The notes beneath the pieces were generated by a model. It was not told where the DNA came from. It was given only the letters and a program-made list of their open reading frames with translations, and ran no database searches. From NCBI RefSeq assembly GCF_002284535.1, contig NZ_NPKH01000033.1, positions 131,800 through 195,799 of the forward strand: a DNA stretch of 64,000 nt, read 5' to 3'. Positions 49,505 to 58,623 of the stretch are shown here, in pieces. The first letter of the stretch is position 1. Each line of letters starts with the position of its first letter. Position numbers and translations under genes: made by a program. This DNA comes from Mesorhizobium wenxiniae (GTDB taxonomy: Bacteria; Pseudomonadota; Alphaproteobacteria; Rhizobiales; Rhizobiaceae).

Positions 49505-51025
49505 CTAGTCAAGCGAAGCCAGGGGCGACACTGCCGGTCCGTTCAAAGCCGTGCCGTCGATAGCAAAATGCGAGCCGTGGCAGGGGCAGTCCCAGCAGCG
49601 CTCGAGCGAGTTCCAATGGACATGGCAGCCGATATGCGTGCATGCGGCCGAGCGCTTGTAGAGCGTGCCGTCGTCATCGCGAAACGCGGCGATTTTGGTG
49701 AGCCCTTCGCGGACGATGGCACCTTCTCCCGGTCGCAGCTTGTCGACGGAATCGATTTCGCCAGGCGCGATATACTCGGCAAAACTCTTGAGTGCTGTCG
49801 CATTCTCCGACAGATAATCGCCGATCGCGCCTGCCGTCTTGCGAGACGGCTCGTAAAGTTCGCGCCAGCGGCTTTCCCCCTTCAGAATCAGGTCGGAAAT
49901 CAACAGGCCGGCGACGACGCCATGGGTAATGCCCTGGCCGGAATCCCCAGTCGCCACAAAGACGCGGCGGTTGCCAGGATTGCGGCCGATGAACCCCGCA
50001 TAATCGACGGTCTCCATCACCTGCCCGGACCACCGGTTGGTTTCCACGCCGACATCGGGCACCAGCCTTTTGGTCCAGGCCGCCAGGGCCGCGAAGCGAC
50101 CACCGGCATCATCGGCCTGCCCTGTTTTGTGGTCTTCACCTCCGACGATCAGGAAGTCGGTCCGATCTTCGCCAGGCTGAAGCCGAACGTAGTGGTAAGG
50201 GTCTTCAGTATCCCAATACAGGGCATCCGGTATGGTATCGCGCGCGATCTCGAACGACATCGCGTAGGTCCGATACGGCGCTTGCTTGGTATGGAGGGCG
50301 ACCCGATCGTTGATCGGCGAGTTGGTGGCGACAACGGCCGATTTGGCGGACACGGTAAAGCCTGAAACCGTGGTTGCGCGCACGCCGCGGTCAGTCTCCT
50401 CGACCTTTTCGACAACGGTATCGGCATAAAGCGCGCCGCCGCGCGAGCGGATGCCTGCGGCCAGCCCGCGGAGATATTTGAGCGGGTGGAAGGTCGCCTG
50501 ATTGGCGTATCGAAGGGCCTGCGCATCCGAAAAGCCTGCAAACGGCACACCCCTGATCTTCTCGACGTCGACACCGATTTTCAGACCGGCGTCCAGCTGG
50601 CGCTTGATGTCGGATTGCTGCCTGCCGGAAGCCGGAAAGAGAAAGCCGTCGAGGCGTCGGAAATCGCACGCGATACTCTCGCTCTCCTGGATTGATTGGA
50701 TACGGTCGATAGCGGCCGACTGGCTTTGGTAATACATCCGCGCCAGGTCCTCACCGCGCAATTTGGTCAGTTCCGAAAAGTAGTCGTCGCAAATGGATGA
50801 CAGGTGCGCGGTAGTGCGAGCCGTCATGCCGCTTCCGATCCGGCCGCGATCGAGGACCCCCACCTTTTGCCCGGCGACGGCCAGTTCGTACGCGACCGAC
50901 AGTCCGGCAATTCCAGACCCGACGATCACGACATCGACCTGTTCGCTCTGCCCGAGCGCGACCGCGTCGGGCGCTACTTCGGTCGCCGCCCAGAGGGATA
51001 CAGTCCTTTCGTCGCTGACATTCAT
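49505..51025 (-). CDS. FAD-dependent oxidoreductase with C-terminal Rieske domain
   Basis: 506 residues. The N-terminal Rossmann motif VVIVGSGIAGLSVAYELAVA binds FAD in the DAO/GlpD-like fold. Residues about 415-500 form a Rieske [2Fe-2S] domain: CTHIGCHVHWNS and CPCHGSHF, i.e. the C-x-H...C-x2-H ligands. Electrons probably pass between the flavin and the cluster during oxidation of an amine or other small molecule; the substrate is unknown. GGAGG precedes the ATG at 51025. The neighbours on the same strand are the DUF2182 and DUF1326 genes upstream. Confidence 0.9.
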   Translation of the reverse strand: MNVSDERTVSLWAATEVAPDAVALGQSEQVDVVIVGSGIAGLSVAYELAVAGQKVGVLDRGRIGSGMTARTTAHLSSICDDYFSELTKLRGEDLARMYYQSQSAAIDRIQSIQESESIACDFRRLDGFLFPASGRQQSDIKRQLDAGLKIGVDVEKIRGVPFAGFSDAQALRYANQATFHPLKYLRGLAAGIRSRGGALYADTVVEKVEETDRGVRATTVSGFTVSAKSAVVATNSPINDRVALHTKQAPYRTYAMSFEIARDTIPDALYWDTEDPYHYVRLQPGEDRTDFLIVGGEDHKTGQADDAGGRFAALAAWTKRLVPDVGVETNRWSGQVMETVDYAGFIGRNPGNRRVFVATGDSGQGITHGVVAGLLISDLILKGESRWRELYEPSRKTAGAIGDYLSENATALKSFAEYIAPGEIDSVDKLRPGEGAIVREGLTKIAAFRDDDGTLYKRSAACTHIGCHVHWNSLERCWDCPCHGSHFAIDGTALNGPAVSPLASLD

Positions 51026-51119
51026 TGGCGGAACCTCCCATCCCCAACATTCGGGTAAACGGATGCGAGGAGTCAAAGTTCCTCACGCCTTTGAATGCCG
51101 ACATAGGCGGCCCTGGTCG

Positions 51120-52013
51120 TCAGACCAAAAGCGTTGCGCTGCCCCAGGCGATCAGGGCGATGCCGGCTGCCCGGCCAACCCACTGGCCGGCAGGAAACAG
51201 CTTTTCAGCCAGCACCAGAATAGCGAGCCCGGCAACCCACACCAGATTCATGATGCCGCCCACGAACAACAACGCCATCAGCATCCAGCAGCATCCGACA
51301 CAAAACGCCCCGTGCAACGCGCCCAAACGCAGCGCGCCAACTGCGTGGGGACGCCAATGTCGGGCAAGGAACGCGGTCGGTGCCCGGCATTGCGACAGGC
51401 AGGCGTTCTTGAGCGGCGAGAGCTGATACAGGCCCGCGGCGATCAGGACGATGCCGGAAAGCCAGCGGCTCTGCGAACTCATCATCGTCGCGGAAACGAA
51501 AGCCTCGCGTTCGAGCAGCCAATGCAACGCGGTGGCCACGACGGCAAACCCCAGCCAAACCAGGAGGTAGCCTGCCATAAATACGCCGGTGGGCGCGAGC
51601 TTGTCCTGGATCTGACCCTGAGCGAGCGCATGGCGATGCACGCGCGCATAGATCAGGATAGTCGGCGCCGCACTCGGAGACATCATGGCAACCATCATGA
51701 CCCACCACATGGCGATCATCAGCGCCCAGATCGCCGGCCCCCAGGCCCGCGGTTCGGCTGCCATGGCCATCGCGCTCATGTCCATGCCGGGCATATCCAT
51801 CCCAGACATATCCATGCCAGACATATCGGAGGTCAGGTCGGCAGTTTGCTGGTGGGGGAATAGCGCGAGCCTCGTCATCTCCCACGCATTCATGCCGAGC
51901 CCTGCACCCGCGACGATATAAAGCCAGGCCAGCAGGCACAGCGCCACCACGCCCGCAATCGTGATGACGCGGTCGCGTCTGAGCAGCCGTTCGAGTGGCG
52001 ACCCGCCGTCCAT
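51120..52013 (-). CDS. DUF2182 metal-binding membrane protein
   Basis: 297 residues with about seven membrane segments (for example MIAMWWVMMVAMMSPS and FVGGIMNLVWVAGLAILV), the DUF2182 family, predicted metal-binding. A Met-rich stretch at about 63-85 (SGMDMSGMDMPGMDMSAM) resembles periplasmic copper-binding methionine motifs. CLSQCRAP and CVGCCWM add Cys ligands. Nine bases separate it from the DUF1326 gene, with which it is commonly paired. A role in copper or another soft metal is inferred. Confidence 0.88.
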   Translation of the reverse strand: MDGGSPLERLLRRDRVITIAGVVALCLLAWLYIVAGAGLGMNAWEMTRLALFPHQQTADLTSDMSGMDMSGMDMPGMDMSAMAMAAEPRAWGPAIWALMIAMWWVMMVAMMSPSAAPTILIYARVHRHALAQGQIQDKLAPTGVFMAGYLLVWLGFAVVATALHWLLEREAFVSATMMSSQSRWLSGIVLIAAGLYQLSPLKNACLSQCRAPTAFLARHWRPHAVGALRLGALHGAFCVGCCWMLMALLFVGGIMNLVWVAGLAILVLAEKLFPAGQWVGRAAGIALIAWGSATLLV

Positions 52014-52021
52014 GTAGCGCC

Positions 52022-52654
52022 TCAGGCCCGCACCACCCCGTGATTGTTGAGATGCAGCCGGGCGAACTGGCCGTAACTGTCCTTCATGTTCACCTGAACC
52101 GGCCCGCTGGTTGTGCTCGAAGCGCTGCCGATCTCGGCGACTGCATATTCGAAGCCGTTCGGCAACACGATCTGAGCGCGCGAGTCCGCGCCCGTCACCT
52201 TGTTGCGGATCGGTTCGCCGACGGTTTCGATGTAGTCCTTGACGAAGATGCGGCCCCTGCGGCCGTCGATATCGAGGTCGAGATCGATCTTCGTGAAAAC
52301 CGGCTCATTCATTTTTGTTACGGTTGAGGCGTAGACGGCGAACATCGTCGCGAACGGGTCGGTGTCCTGGCCGGTCATGATGCGCAGCAGCGCTTGACGC
52401 TGCCGGTCGGTTGCATTCTCGTCGACGAAGGCGATGGCTTCGCCATTGCCTTCGTGGATCGCGCCAGGCCATTTGAAGATCGCGGCGATCCGAAGGCCGT
52501 CGAGAGCGGTCTCGCCATGATGACCTTCGTCGATCTGGATGCCCGCCACCGCATGGCAATGGCCTTTGTCGGGCAGCGCATTGAATTGACAGTTGCAGCC
52601 ATATTCGCAGGTACAATTGACGAGTTCGCGTCCCTTGATTTCCCAAGACGTCAT
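52022..52654 (-). CDS. DUF1326 protein
   Basis: 210 residues. MTSWEIKGRELVNCTCEYGC and NCQFNALPDKGHCHA give the Cys-rich DUF1326 N-terminus, then HEGNGEAIAFVDENATDRQR. DUF1326 is normally encoded next to DUF2182, which is the case here. GGGAGG before the ATG at 52654. Cys and His residues suggest metal binding; no enzyme activity is known to me. Confidence 0.9.
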   Translation of the reverse strand: MTSWEIKGRELVNCTCEYGCNCQFNALPDKGHCHAVAGIQIDEGHHGETALDGLRIAAIFKWPGAIHEGNGEAIAFVDENATDRQRQALLRIMTGQDTDPFATMFAVYASTVTKMNEPVFTKIDLDLDIDGRRGRIFVKDYIETVGEPIRNKVTGADSRAQIVLPNGFEYAVAEIGSASSTTSGPVQVNMKDSYGQFARLHLNNHGVVRA

Positions 52655-53186
52655 GCTGTCCTCCCTGATATCGAAATATTAGACCATCAACATACACCTG
52701 CGCCGGCCGCACCGCCATCCTGTCGCGCCATGGAAGACGGCAGCCCATCCCGCCTTCTCGCTGGATAATGGGTGAACGTGCGCTTTGGAGATCGTAAGGC
52801 CGACATCGGAACGGCAGAAATGCGGTCGGAGCGGGCCTTTTCGACCGCACCCGCGAAAGTCCGGAAACGACCCTGGTCGTTTCCGATAGCAACTCGAGCA
52901 GCAAACGATTTTGGCAGGACTGGAAAAATCGGTCTCGAATGCTGCAATCATCATCATGTCCCGTCAAGGTTGTGGACACGTCCTTCTCAAAGGCGCACTC
53001 TTAGCGTGCGAAACGCGAGCTGGTGTTTCGTCCAATGCTTCACATGCTTGACTTGCGTCGGGTGATTGTCTGACCTGTCCGGATACTTCCGGGTCGGCAG
53101 ACCTCACATTGTGTCGCCTATCCGTGATCAGGCTACGGCCTAAGGCACGTTGCAGCCCGTTCCGGATCAATTGGGAGGTAAACAAC
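52655..53186. other. Intergenic region with a perfect hairpin
   Basis: About 530 bases between the divergent DUF1326 and molybdoenzyme genes. At 52862-52885 the arms CGGAAACGACC and GGTCGTTTCCG form an 11-bp stem with a 2-base loop. Short frames only. Promoters for both sides are expected here; none was identified. Confidence 0.5.
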
Positions 53187-54344
53187 ATGCCTGATTTTCA
53201 GCGCAGAGAACTCCTTGTTCAAGGAAGCGCGGCTCTCGCCGCAATTGCTGCTCTTTATACCTCGCGTCGGGCTTACGCTTTTCCAACACGGCCGAGCGAG
53301 GAAGTTATTCCGTGGCTGGATCAGCCGACCGAAAATCCCGATCCGGTCGGTATCCAGAAGCAGCTTGTCTGGGAGGATTTGGATAGCTGGATAACTCCAA
53401 ACGACAAGTTCTTCAGCATCTCGCATTTCAATCGACCAACGATCAACGAGAAGACATGGTCGATGGAGATCGGAGGCCTGGTGAAGAAGCCTTTAAAATT
53501 GACGCTCGCCGACATCAGGGCGCGACCGCGGCAGGAGGTCGTTTTCACAGTGGAATGCTCGGGCAACCACGGGTTTCCCTTTTTCACTGGCGGCATCGGC
53601 AATGCGCGCTGGGCTGGGACGCCGCTCGCCCCGATCCTCGAGGAGGCCGGCGTTCTGGAGAAGGGCATCGAGGTTGTCTTTTTCGGTACTGACAAAGGCG
53701 AGGTCCCGATACGCGACGTCAAGATGCAGCAGAACTTCGCTCGCAGCATGTCGCTCGCCGACGCGATGAACCCCGACAATCTCCTCTGCTATGAAATGAA
53801 CGGAGCCGCCTTGCCGGCGGCCAATGGTTTTCCGCTGCGGCTGATTGCTCCCGGCTGGTACGGGATCGCCAACGTCAAGTGGCTGGAGCGCATCGAGGTT
53901 CGCGACACGCGGTTCATGAGCCTTCTGATGGCCCGGGACTATGTCACCATCCGGGAGGAAGAGCACAACGGCGAGACCGTGTGGACCGAGACCTCGGTTG
54001 GCCGAGCGCTGATAAAGTCCGCGCCTGCGAAGGTTACCCGGAAAGGTTCGGACTACCGCATCATTGGGGCAGCCTGGGGGGCGCCGATCGAGCGGGTCGA
54101 AGTGCAAATCGATCAAGGGCCTTGGGCACCAGCGACCATCGACCACAGTGAGGAGGCCGAGCACGCCTGGAAGATTTGGTCCCTGGATTGGGCAAATCCC
54201 GTTCCTGGAGAACACACGGTGACCTCGCGCGCGGTTAGCACCACGGGACAAATCCAACCGGCAATGGACGATCCCTTGATTGCCAAGAAACACACATACT
54301 GGGAAAGCAATGGCCAGGTGACGCGCCGCGTGCGTGTCGACTAG
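53187..54344 (+). CDS. Sulfite oxidase-family molybdopterin oxidoreductase
   Basis: 385 residues. MPDFQRRELLVQGSAALAAI is a twin-Arg signal peptide, so the enzyme is exported folded with its cofactor. FTVECSGNHGFPFF carries the molybdenum-ligating Cys, and GIANVKWLERIEV and WAGTPLAPILEEAG are family stretches. The C-terminal half (RIIGAAWGAPIERVEVQIDQ) is the Mo-cofactor dimerisation domain. Closest to SoxC/sulfite dehydrogenases. GGGAGGTAAACAAC precedes the ATG. No cytochrome partner gene follows, so the electron acceptor is elsewhere. Confidence 0.92.
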   Translation: MPDFQRRELLVQGSAALAAIAALYTSRRAYAFPTRPSEEVIPWLDQPTENPDPVGIQKQLVWEDLDSWITPNDKFFSISHFNRPTINEKTWSMEIGGLVKKPLKLTLADIRARPRQEVVFTVECSGNHGFPFFTGGIGNARWAGTPLAPILEEAGVLEKGIEVVFFGTDKGEVPIRDVKMQQNFARSMSLADAMNPDNLLCYEMNGAALPAANGFPLRLIAPGWYGIANVKWLERIEVRDTRFMSLLMARDYVTIREEEHNGETVWTETSVGRALIKSAPAKVTRKGSDYRIIGAAWGAPIERVEVQIDQGPWAPATIDHSEEAEHAWKIWSLDWANPVPGEHTVTSRAVSTTGQIQPAMDDPLIAKKHTYWESNGQVTRRVRVD

Positions 54345-54544
54345 AGCATTTTGCAGCCAAATGGGATCATTTGGCGTCGGCATAAATGCCGCAAAACATA
54401 TAGTTAGAGCGAGTTACCGGTTCCAAGAGAACCGGAACCGCTCTATGTGGCAATTACGTTCGGGTCATCCGGGAGTGAAGGCTGCTTGATCCGAAAGCTG
54501 GCACCGACTCCATATCGAGCGGACAGGTGTGGGTCGTAGATCCC
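54345..54544. other. Intergenic region with inverted repeats
   Basis: CCAAATGGGATCATTTGG is a nearly perfect palindrome, and CCGGTTC/GAACCGG flank AAGA. Such clusters are common behind genes in Mesorhizobium and may terminate transcription of both convergent genes. Confidence 0.5.
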
Positions 54545-55435
54545 TCACCCGTCCACGATGCTGATCTCCGCATCGACCAGGCACCAGGGTGCGTAGCGGA
54601 AATCGCGGATCTGGACGACCCGCTCGTCCTGCCATTCGACCAGCATGAAGCCGCGCACGGCGCCGCCCGGCTCCTGCGGGTTGCGGATCAGGATCGCCGG
54701 CCTTCCATCGACGAAGCCCAGCGACAGCGCCCAGTCGCTGATGCGGTCGTAATTGCCGAAATAGGTCGACACTTCGGCCTTGCCGCGCAGGCGGAGGCGG
54801 CTGACGAGTTCGAGTTGGATATCCTCGGCGATCAGCACCCTGACGGCGTCGAAGTCGCGCGCGTTGAACAGATCGACATAGCGGCGCAGCCGCCGCTCGT
54901 CATCGGCGCCGAGCTTAGGCGCGGCGACGTGTTCGGGCTCGGCTGCCAGCACGCGCAGCTGTGCCCGCCCGCGATGCAGCGCCGCCTTGGTGGCGGCGAG
55001 CGTGGCGCCGGTCACCTCGCAGGTCTCGTGCAGGGAAAGGCCGAGCACGTCGACCAGGATCACGGCGCTGCGCTGCGCCACCGAAAGCTGCATGAAGCTG
55101 CGCAGGCCGGTCGCCGCGGCGATCCTGCTGTCGGCGCTGCCGGAAGGATCCTCGATGGTGGTCATGTCGGTCTCGGTCATGCGCGACCTTTCCCGATGGC
55201 GCCGGCGCAGATGGTCCTGCGCGGCATTATGGGCGATGCGAAACAGCCACTGCTCGGGCCGCTCGACCGCCATGCTGCCGTCGACCGCCTGCAGCGCCTT
55301 CAGCAGCGTCTCCTGCACGATGTCCTCGCCGTCGATCACCGAGCCGGCCATGCGGGCGCAGTAGCGGTGCAGTTTGGGGTGTAGCTCGGCGAGCATCGCC
55401 TCCAGCGCCGGCCGATCGAATTTCCGTGAGATCAT
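54545..55435 (-). CDS. ECF sigma factor (SigJ/ECF41-like) with C-terminal SnoaL-like domain
   Basis: 296 residues. Region 2 is LHRYCARMAGSVIDGEDIVQ then WLFRIAHNAAQDHLRRR; region 4 is AVILVDVLGLSLHETCEVTG with the recognition helix in ATLAATKAALHRGRAQLR. The C-terminal about 110 residues (RRYVDLFNARDFDAVRVLIA) are a SnoaL/NTF2-like domain, as in ECF41-type factors. No classical anti-sigma gene is adjacent. It is followed downstream by nothing on its strand, and preceded by the ABM-like gene at 55465. Confidence 0.93.
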   Translation of the reverse strand: MISRKFDRPALEAMLAELHPKLHRYCARMAGSVIDGEDIVQETLLKALQAVDGSMAVERPEQWLFRIAHNAAQDHLRRRHRERSRMTETDMTTIEDPSGSADSRIAAATGLRSFMQLSVAQRSAVILVDVLGLSLHETCEVTGATLAATKAALHRGRAQLRVLAAEPEHVAAPKLGADDERRLRRYVDLFNARDFDAVRVLIAEDIQLELVSRLRLRGKAEVSTYFGNYDRISDWALSLGFVDGRPAILIRNPQEPGGAVRGFMLVEWQDERVVQIRDFRYAPWCLVDAEISIVDG

Positions 55436-55464
55436 GGCGTTCTTTCGGCCCTGGCGCGGGCGCT

Positions 55465-55776
55465 CTATCCGGCTTTGCCGTCCTCAAGCACATGGTAGTT
55501 GCCGATGATTTTGGCAGGCGATCGCTTGACCGGGGTCGAACGTCGCTCCGCATGGTTCTGCGTGAACGCCTCGAAGGCCGCAAGCCCGGTCAACGCGGAT
55601 GGTTCATTTCCCTCGCCGACGACGTGGATGAACTCGCCGTCGTCCAGTTCGAGCACCAGATAGCGCACGCTCTGCGGCGCCGTCTCGTCCAGCGCCTCGA
55701 ACACCTTTGCCACCAGCGCGCGGTTCTCTTCCAGCCCGGTGTCTTTCACGCTGTAGCGAATGAGTTTGTAGGCCAT
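55465..55776 (-). CDS. Small hypothetical protein, ABM-like fold
   Basis: 103 residues. AYKLIRYSVKDTGLEENRAL, later YLVLELDDGEFIHVVGEGNE and FEAFTQNHAERR, an alpha/beta arrangement like antibiotic-biosynthesis-monooxygenase or stress-responsive dimeric barrels. GGAGACGAACC precedes the ATG. It lies 29 bases upstream of the sigma factor gene, so it is likely its operon partner. Confidence 0.75.
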   Translation of the reverse strand: MAYKLIRYSVKDTGLEENRALVAKVFEALDETAPQSVRYLVLELDDGEFIHVVGEGNEPSALTGLAAFEAFTQNHAERRSTPVKRSPAKIIGNYHVLEDGKAG

Positions 55777-56250
55777 GGTTCGTCTCCTGATTGGTTGGTC
55801 TCAGCAGAAGACGACCGGAGTTACCGAAAAGATTCTCGGCTCAGCATAATTCTTTTCGGCCGCCCGCGTCGTTCTTGCCTGTGGGCGGCTGCGCGGCAGC
55901 CATCAAGGGAGAGGAGAACCGATCAATGCTCGTACCAGTTGCCGTTACTCCACCAGGACCGCGCCAGGGCATCCTAGACCGGGCATTTCGCCTGCCAGGT
56001 CGCGGCCAACGAGAAGATGGGCGACGGCGGCTGGCGCTGGATCGAGCTGCTGCGATTTCGTCGAACACCCGGCCGGCGACCTACCGAATGCTTGCCAGGT
56101 TCGAGGGGCCGAGTGTGAGCGTCATGACCCCGTTCCGGCCTGCGCCGCGGGTGCCCGATCACGATGCGACGGTCGGGTTCCTGCAACTGTGACAGTGCGA
56201 GTCGGCCGGGGCCGGAAGTCCTCCTGCCATCACAAGGTTCGCATGAATGG
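55777..56250. other. Intergenic stretch without a supported gene
   Basis: About 470 bases. A plus-strand frame from 55926 (MLVPVAVTPPGPRQG) lacks a ribosome-binding site and coding character. NEKMGDGGWRWIELL in another frame may be a remnant. Confidence 0.4.
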
Positions 56251-57126
56251 TTAAGCGGCAGCGCGCAGCTTCGTCACGATACGCTCGACCGCGGCTGTCA
56301 GCGATGTCGTGCCACGCCAATGTTCGGTTCCGGCCTGGCGCGTGAAGCGGCCGTTTGCAATGCCTTCGTACATGCCGAGCAGGGCGGCGGTACCCTCCGC
56401 GGAGAGCCCCGCCTCGGCCAGGACCGCTTCGCGCTGCTCCGGCGGCACGAGCACTGGCTCGACCGGACGGCCGAGAACCTTCGCAAAGGCAGCCGCCACA
56501 TCGCTGGCGCTCCAGTCTTCGGGCCCGGCCAGTTCCACGATGCGCGTTCCAGCCCAGTTCTGGGACATCAGCCGGGCGGCGGCGCGCCCGACATCGGTCG
56601 TGCTGACCATGGGAATTTTCCGGTCGGGTTCCAGAAACGACGGGAGCACGCCTTCCGAAACGCAAGCCTCAGCGACTTCCGACCAGGTTTCGACAAAATA
56701 GCCCGAGCGCAGAAAGGCCGTGGCGGGCGCGGTGCCGGCTAGCATCGCCTCGACCTGATGCAAGGTGGCAATGACCCCGGTGCCCGTCTCATGCTGCGCG
56801 CCAATCGACGATAGGATAACGCTCCTGGACAGATCGGCGCGGCGGACCGCCTGGGCAAGTGCTGCGCCGATCTCCGCTGTCTGTCCAAACGGATCGCCGG
56901 CGACGGGCGGGGGGTTGAAGAGAAACGCCGCCGTGGCGCCCTTCAAAGCGGCGGAAACCTGCTCTGCGTTATCAAGGCTGGCGAGGGCGACTTCGGCACC
57001 GAGCGCCGCCCACGCTTTGCCCTGTTCCGGACGGCGCACGACCACGCGCACGGGCTCACCGTTCGCCATCAGCGCACGCGCCGTTTCCCCGCCGGCCCGC
57101 CCATTTGCTCCAAAAACCACATGCAT
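56251..57126 (-). CDS. NmrA-like NAD(P)-binding protein
   Basis: 291 residues. MHVVFGANGRAGGETARALM is the G-x-x-G-x-x-G nucleotide-binding start of the atypical short-chain dehydrogenase/NmrA class. FLFNPPPVAGDPFGQTAEIG and SVILSSIGAQHETGTGVIAT are typical of quinone or isoflavone reductase-like and redox-sensing members. The Tyr of classical SDRs is lacking. Divergent from the LysR-type gene, its probable regulator. Substrate unknown. Confidence 0.88.
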   Translation of the reverse strand: MHVVFGANGRAGGETARALMANGEPVRVVVRRPEQGKAWAALGAEVALASLDNAEQVSAALKGATAAFLFNPPPVAGDPFGQTAEIGAALAQAVRRADLSRSVILSSIGAQHETGTGVIATLHQVEAMLAGTAPATAFLRSGYFVETWSEVAEACVSEGVLPSFLEPDRKIPMVSTTDVGRAAARLMSQNWAGTRIVELAGPEDWSASDVAAAFAKVLGRPVEPVLVPPEQREAVLAEAGLSAEGTAALLGMYEGIANGRFTRQAGTEHWRGTTSLTAAVERIVTKLRAAA

Positions 57127-57181
57127 GATCTGTTCTCCTCGGGTGTTCGCGATTGATGAGAACCCAGATTACGGAATGGCT

Positions 57182-57200
57182 ATGCATGCGACAAATGCAT
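57182..57200. promoter_or_regulatory. Probable LysR-type operator
   Basis: Two ATGCAT half-sites (57182-57187 and 57195-57200) with 7 bases between, in the divergent promoter region. The site overlaps an upstream ATG at 57199, which argues for the LysR gene starting at 57217. Confidence 0.5.
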
Positions 57201-57216
57201 GTATTATATAGCCGGC

Positions 57217-58182
57217 ATGCACGAAGTGAATTTGCGTCGCGTCGACCTGAACCTGCTGGTGGTGCTCGAGGCGCTACTTGACGAAAGAAGCGTCACGCGG
57301 GCCGCCGTCCGTCTCAGTATGAGCCAGCCGGCGGTGAGCCGTGCGCTGTCGCGGCTAAGAAAGCTGTTCGCGGATGCCCTTCTGGTGGAAGGGCGGACAG
57401 GTTACATGCTCACTGCCCGCGCCGACGAGATTCGGCCGGCGCTGCGCAGGACCCTGGCGGACATCGCTACGATGCTGGGGGCGAATCCGTTCGACCCGGC
57501 AACGGCAACCGGTCATGTGCGGCTGCTGATGATGGATCTTGAGACTGCCGCGTTGGCGCCTCATCTGCTTGCTCGTCTCACCGTCGAGGCGCCGGCGCTC
57601 GATCTGGACATTCTGCCGCCCAGCGCAACGGCGATCGAAGCACTGGAGGAGGACGCCGTGGACGCACTCGTCGGCGTGATCGACGATGCGCCCGCGGGCA
57701 TCCGCCGGCGCGGCCTCTATCAAGACCGCTTTGTCACGCTGATGCGCGCCGGGCATCCCGCAGCGAACCATGAGCTTACGCTCGACCGATTTCTTGAATT
57801 GGGTCATATCGTGGTGAGCGTCACCGGCGTTGGACCAGCGTTCGTCGACGTGGCGCTCGCTGGTGTGGGCCGCCGACGACGGGTCAGCGTGCGCGTACCG
57901 AGCTTCCTTGCAGCAGTGGAAATCGCTGCCCAGTCCGACCTGATCATGACGCTGCCGTCGAGCCTGGCGCAGATGGTGGGCGGACGTTTTGTCTCGCTGC
58001 CCCCGCCGCTTGATCTCGGCAGCTTCACCATGAGCCTTCTCTGGCACGCGCGCCACCAGGACGAACCTCGGCACGTCTGGTTGCGGCATAGCATCGCCGC
58101 CGCTGCAACAGCGCTGAGCGCGCCCGGCGCATCCATCGCCGAAGGCAGCGTTCGTCCGCAGCCTGCGGGCAGTGCTCCTTGA
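57217..58182 (+). CDS. LysR-family transcriptional regulator
   Basis: 321 residues. The winged helix is RRVDLNLLVVLEALLDERSV, AAVRLSMSQPAVSRALSRLR and the effector domain begins near RLLMMDLETAALAPHL. The C-terminus is about 20 residues longer than usual (ALSAPGASIAEGSVRPQPAG). It diverges from the NmrA-like gene, the standard arrangement for a LysR regulator and its target. Effector unknown. Confidence 0.93.
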   Translation: MHEVNLRRVDLNLLVVLEALLDERSVTRAAVRLSMSQPAVSRALSRLRKLFADALLVEGRTGYMLTARADEIRPALRRTLADIATMLGANPFDPATATGHVRLLMMDLETAALAPHLLARLTVEAPALDLDILPPSATAIEALEEDAVDALVGVIDDAPAGIRRRGLYQDRFVTLMRAGHPAANHELTLDRFLELGHIVVSVTGVGPAFVDVALAGVGRRRRVSVRVPSFLAAVEIAAQSDLIMTLPSSLAQMVGGRFVSLPPPLDLGSFTMSLLWHARHQDEPRHVWLRHSIAAAATALSAPGASIAEGSVRPQPAGSAP

Positions 58183-58204
58183 GGAAGTGGATGATGCTGA
58201 GGCC

Positions 58205-58440
58205 AACGGAAACGAGTCGGTCGATGTGATCGTTGGTGCCTGTCATGTTCGCCGTGAGCATGATCGGCATCCGCACTCGCCAATCTGATATTGGCAGCCG
58301 CAAGCGCCGGCATGCGCTCGAACAGCTCGTCTTCCAGAGCTGCCGTGAGCTTTTTCGCTTCGCAGACCGGCAGGTTTTCTTCGACGGCGACGGCAATGTT
58401 CGGCGTGCAGCTTGTGACCGATCCACCGCGCCTGCCACCC
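58205..58440 (-). pseudogene. Remnant of a CDF-family cation efflux protein
   Basis: Minus-strand translation gives ARWIGHKLHAE in one frame and, after a frameshift, IAVAVEENLPVCEAKKLTAA, LEDELFERMPALAAANIR and a His-rich end HAHGEHDRH in another. This is the C-terminal cytoplasmic domain of cation diffusion facilitators. The membrane part is missing. Confidence 0.65.
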
Positions 58441-58502
58441 TCCTGCGGTTAGCCTGCCGGATCGGCCGGCTGGCCCGTATTATTTCGTGACCGTGTTGCG
58501 CT

Positions 58503-58527
58503 GGAACCTTCCCTCGCACCACGCGTT
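58503..58527 (+). promoter_or_regulatory. EcfG-type promoter upstream of the 73-residue protein gene
   Basis: GGAAC (58503-58507), 17-base spacer, GTT (58525-58527) with C before GTT. The gene starts 97 bases downstream. Confidence 0.62.
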
Positions 58528-58623
58528 CGGGGCGCTGTATTTGCGATGCCTTATATTTAGGCAAGGCGACGGCGAATACCGGCGGGGAGGCAAAAAGCAT
58601 GGGTTGGGGAGGAGCATATTGTC

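Noticed and set aside
54427..54475. GGAAC...GTT near the ECF sigma gene as an EcfG promoter
   Set aside because: The spacer is 19 bases rather than 16-17, and the site points away from the sigma factor gene.
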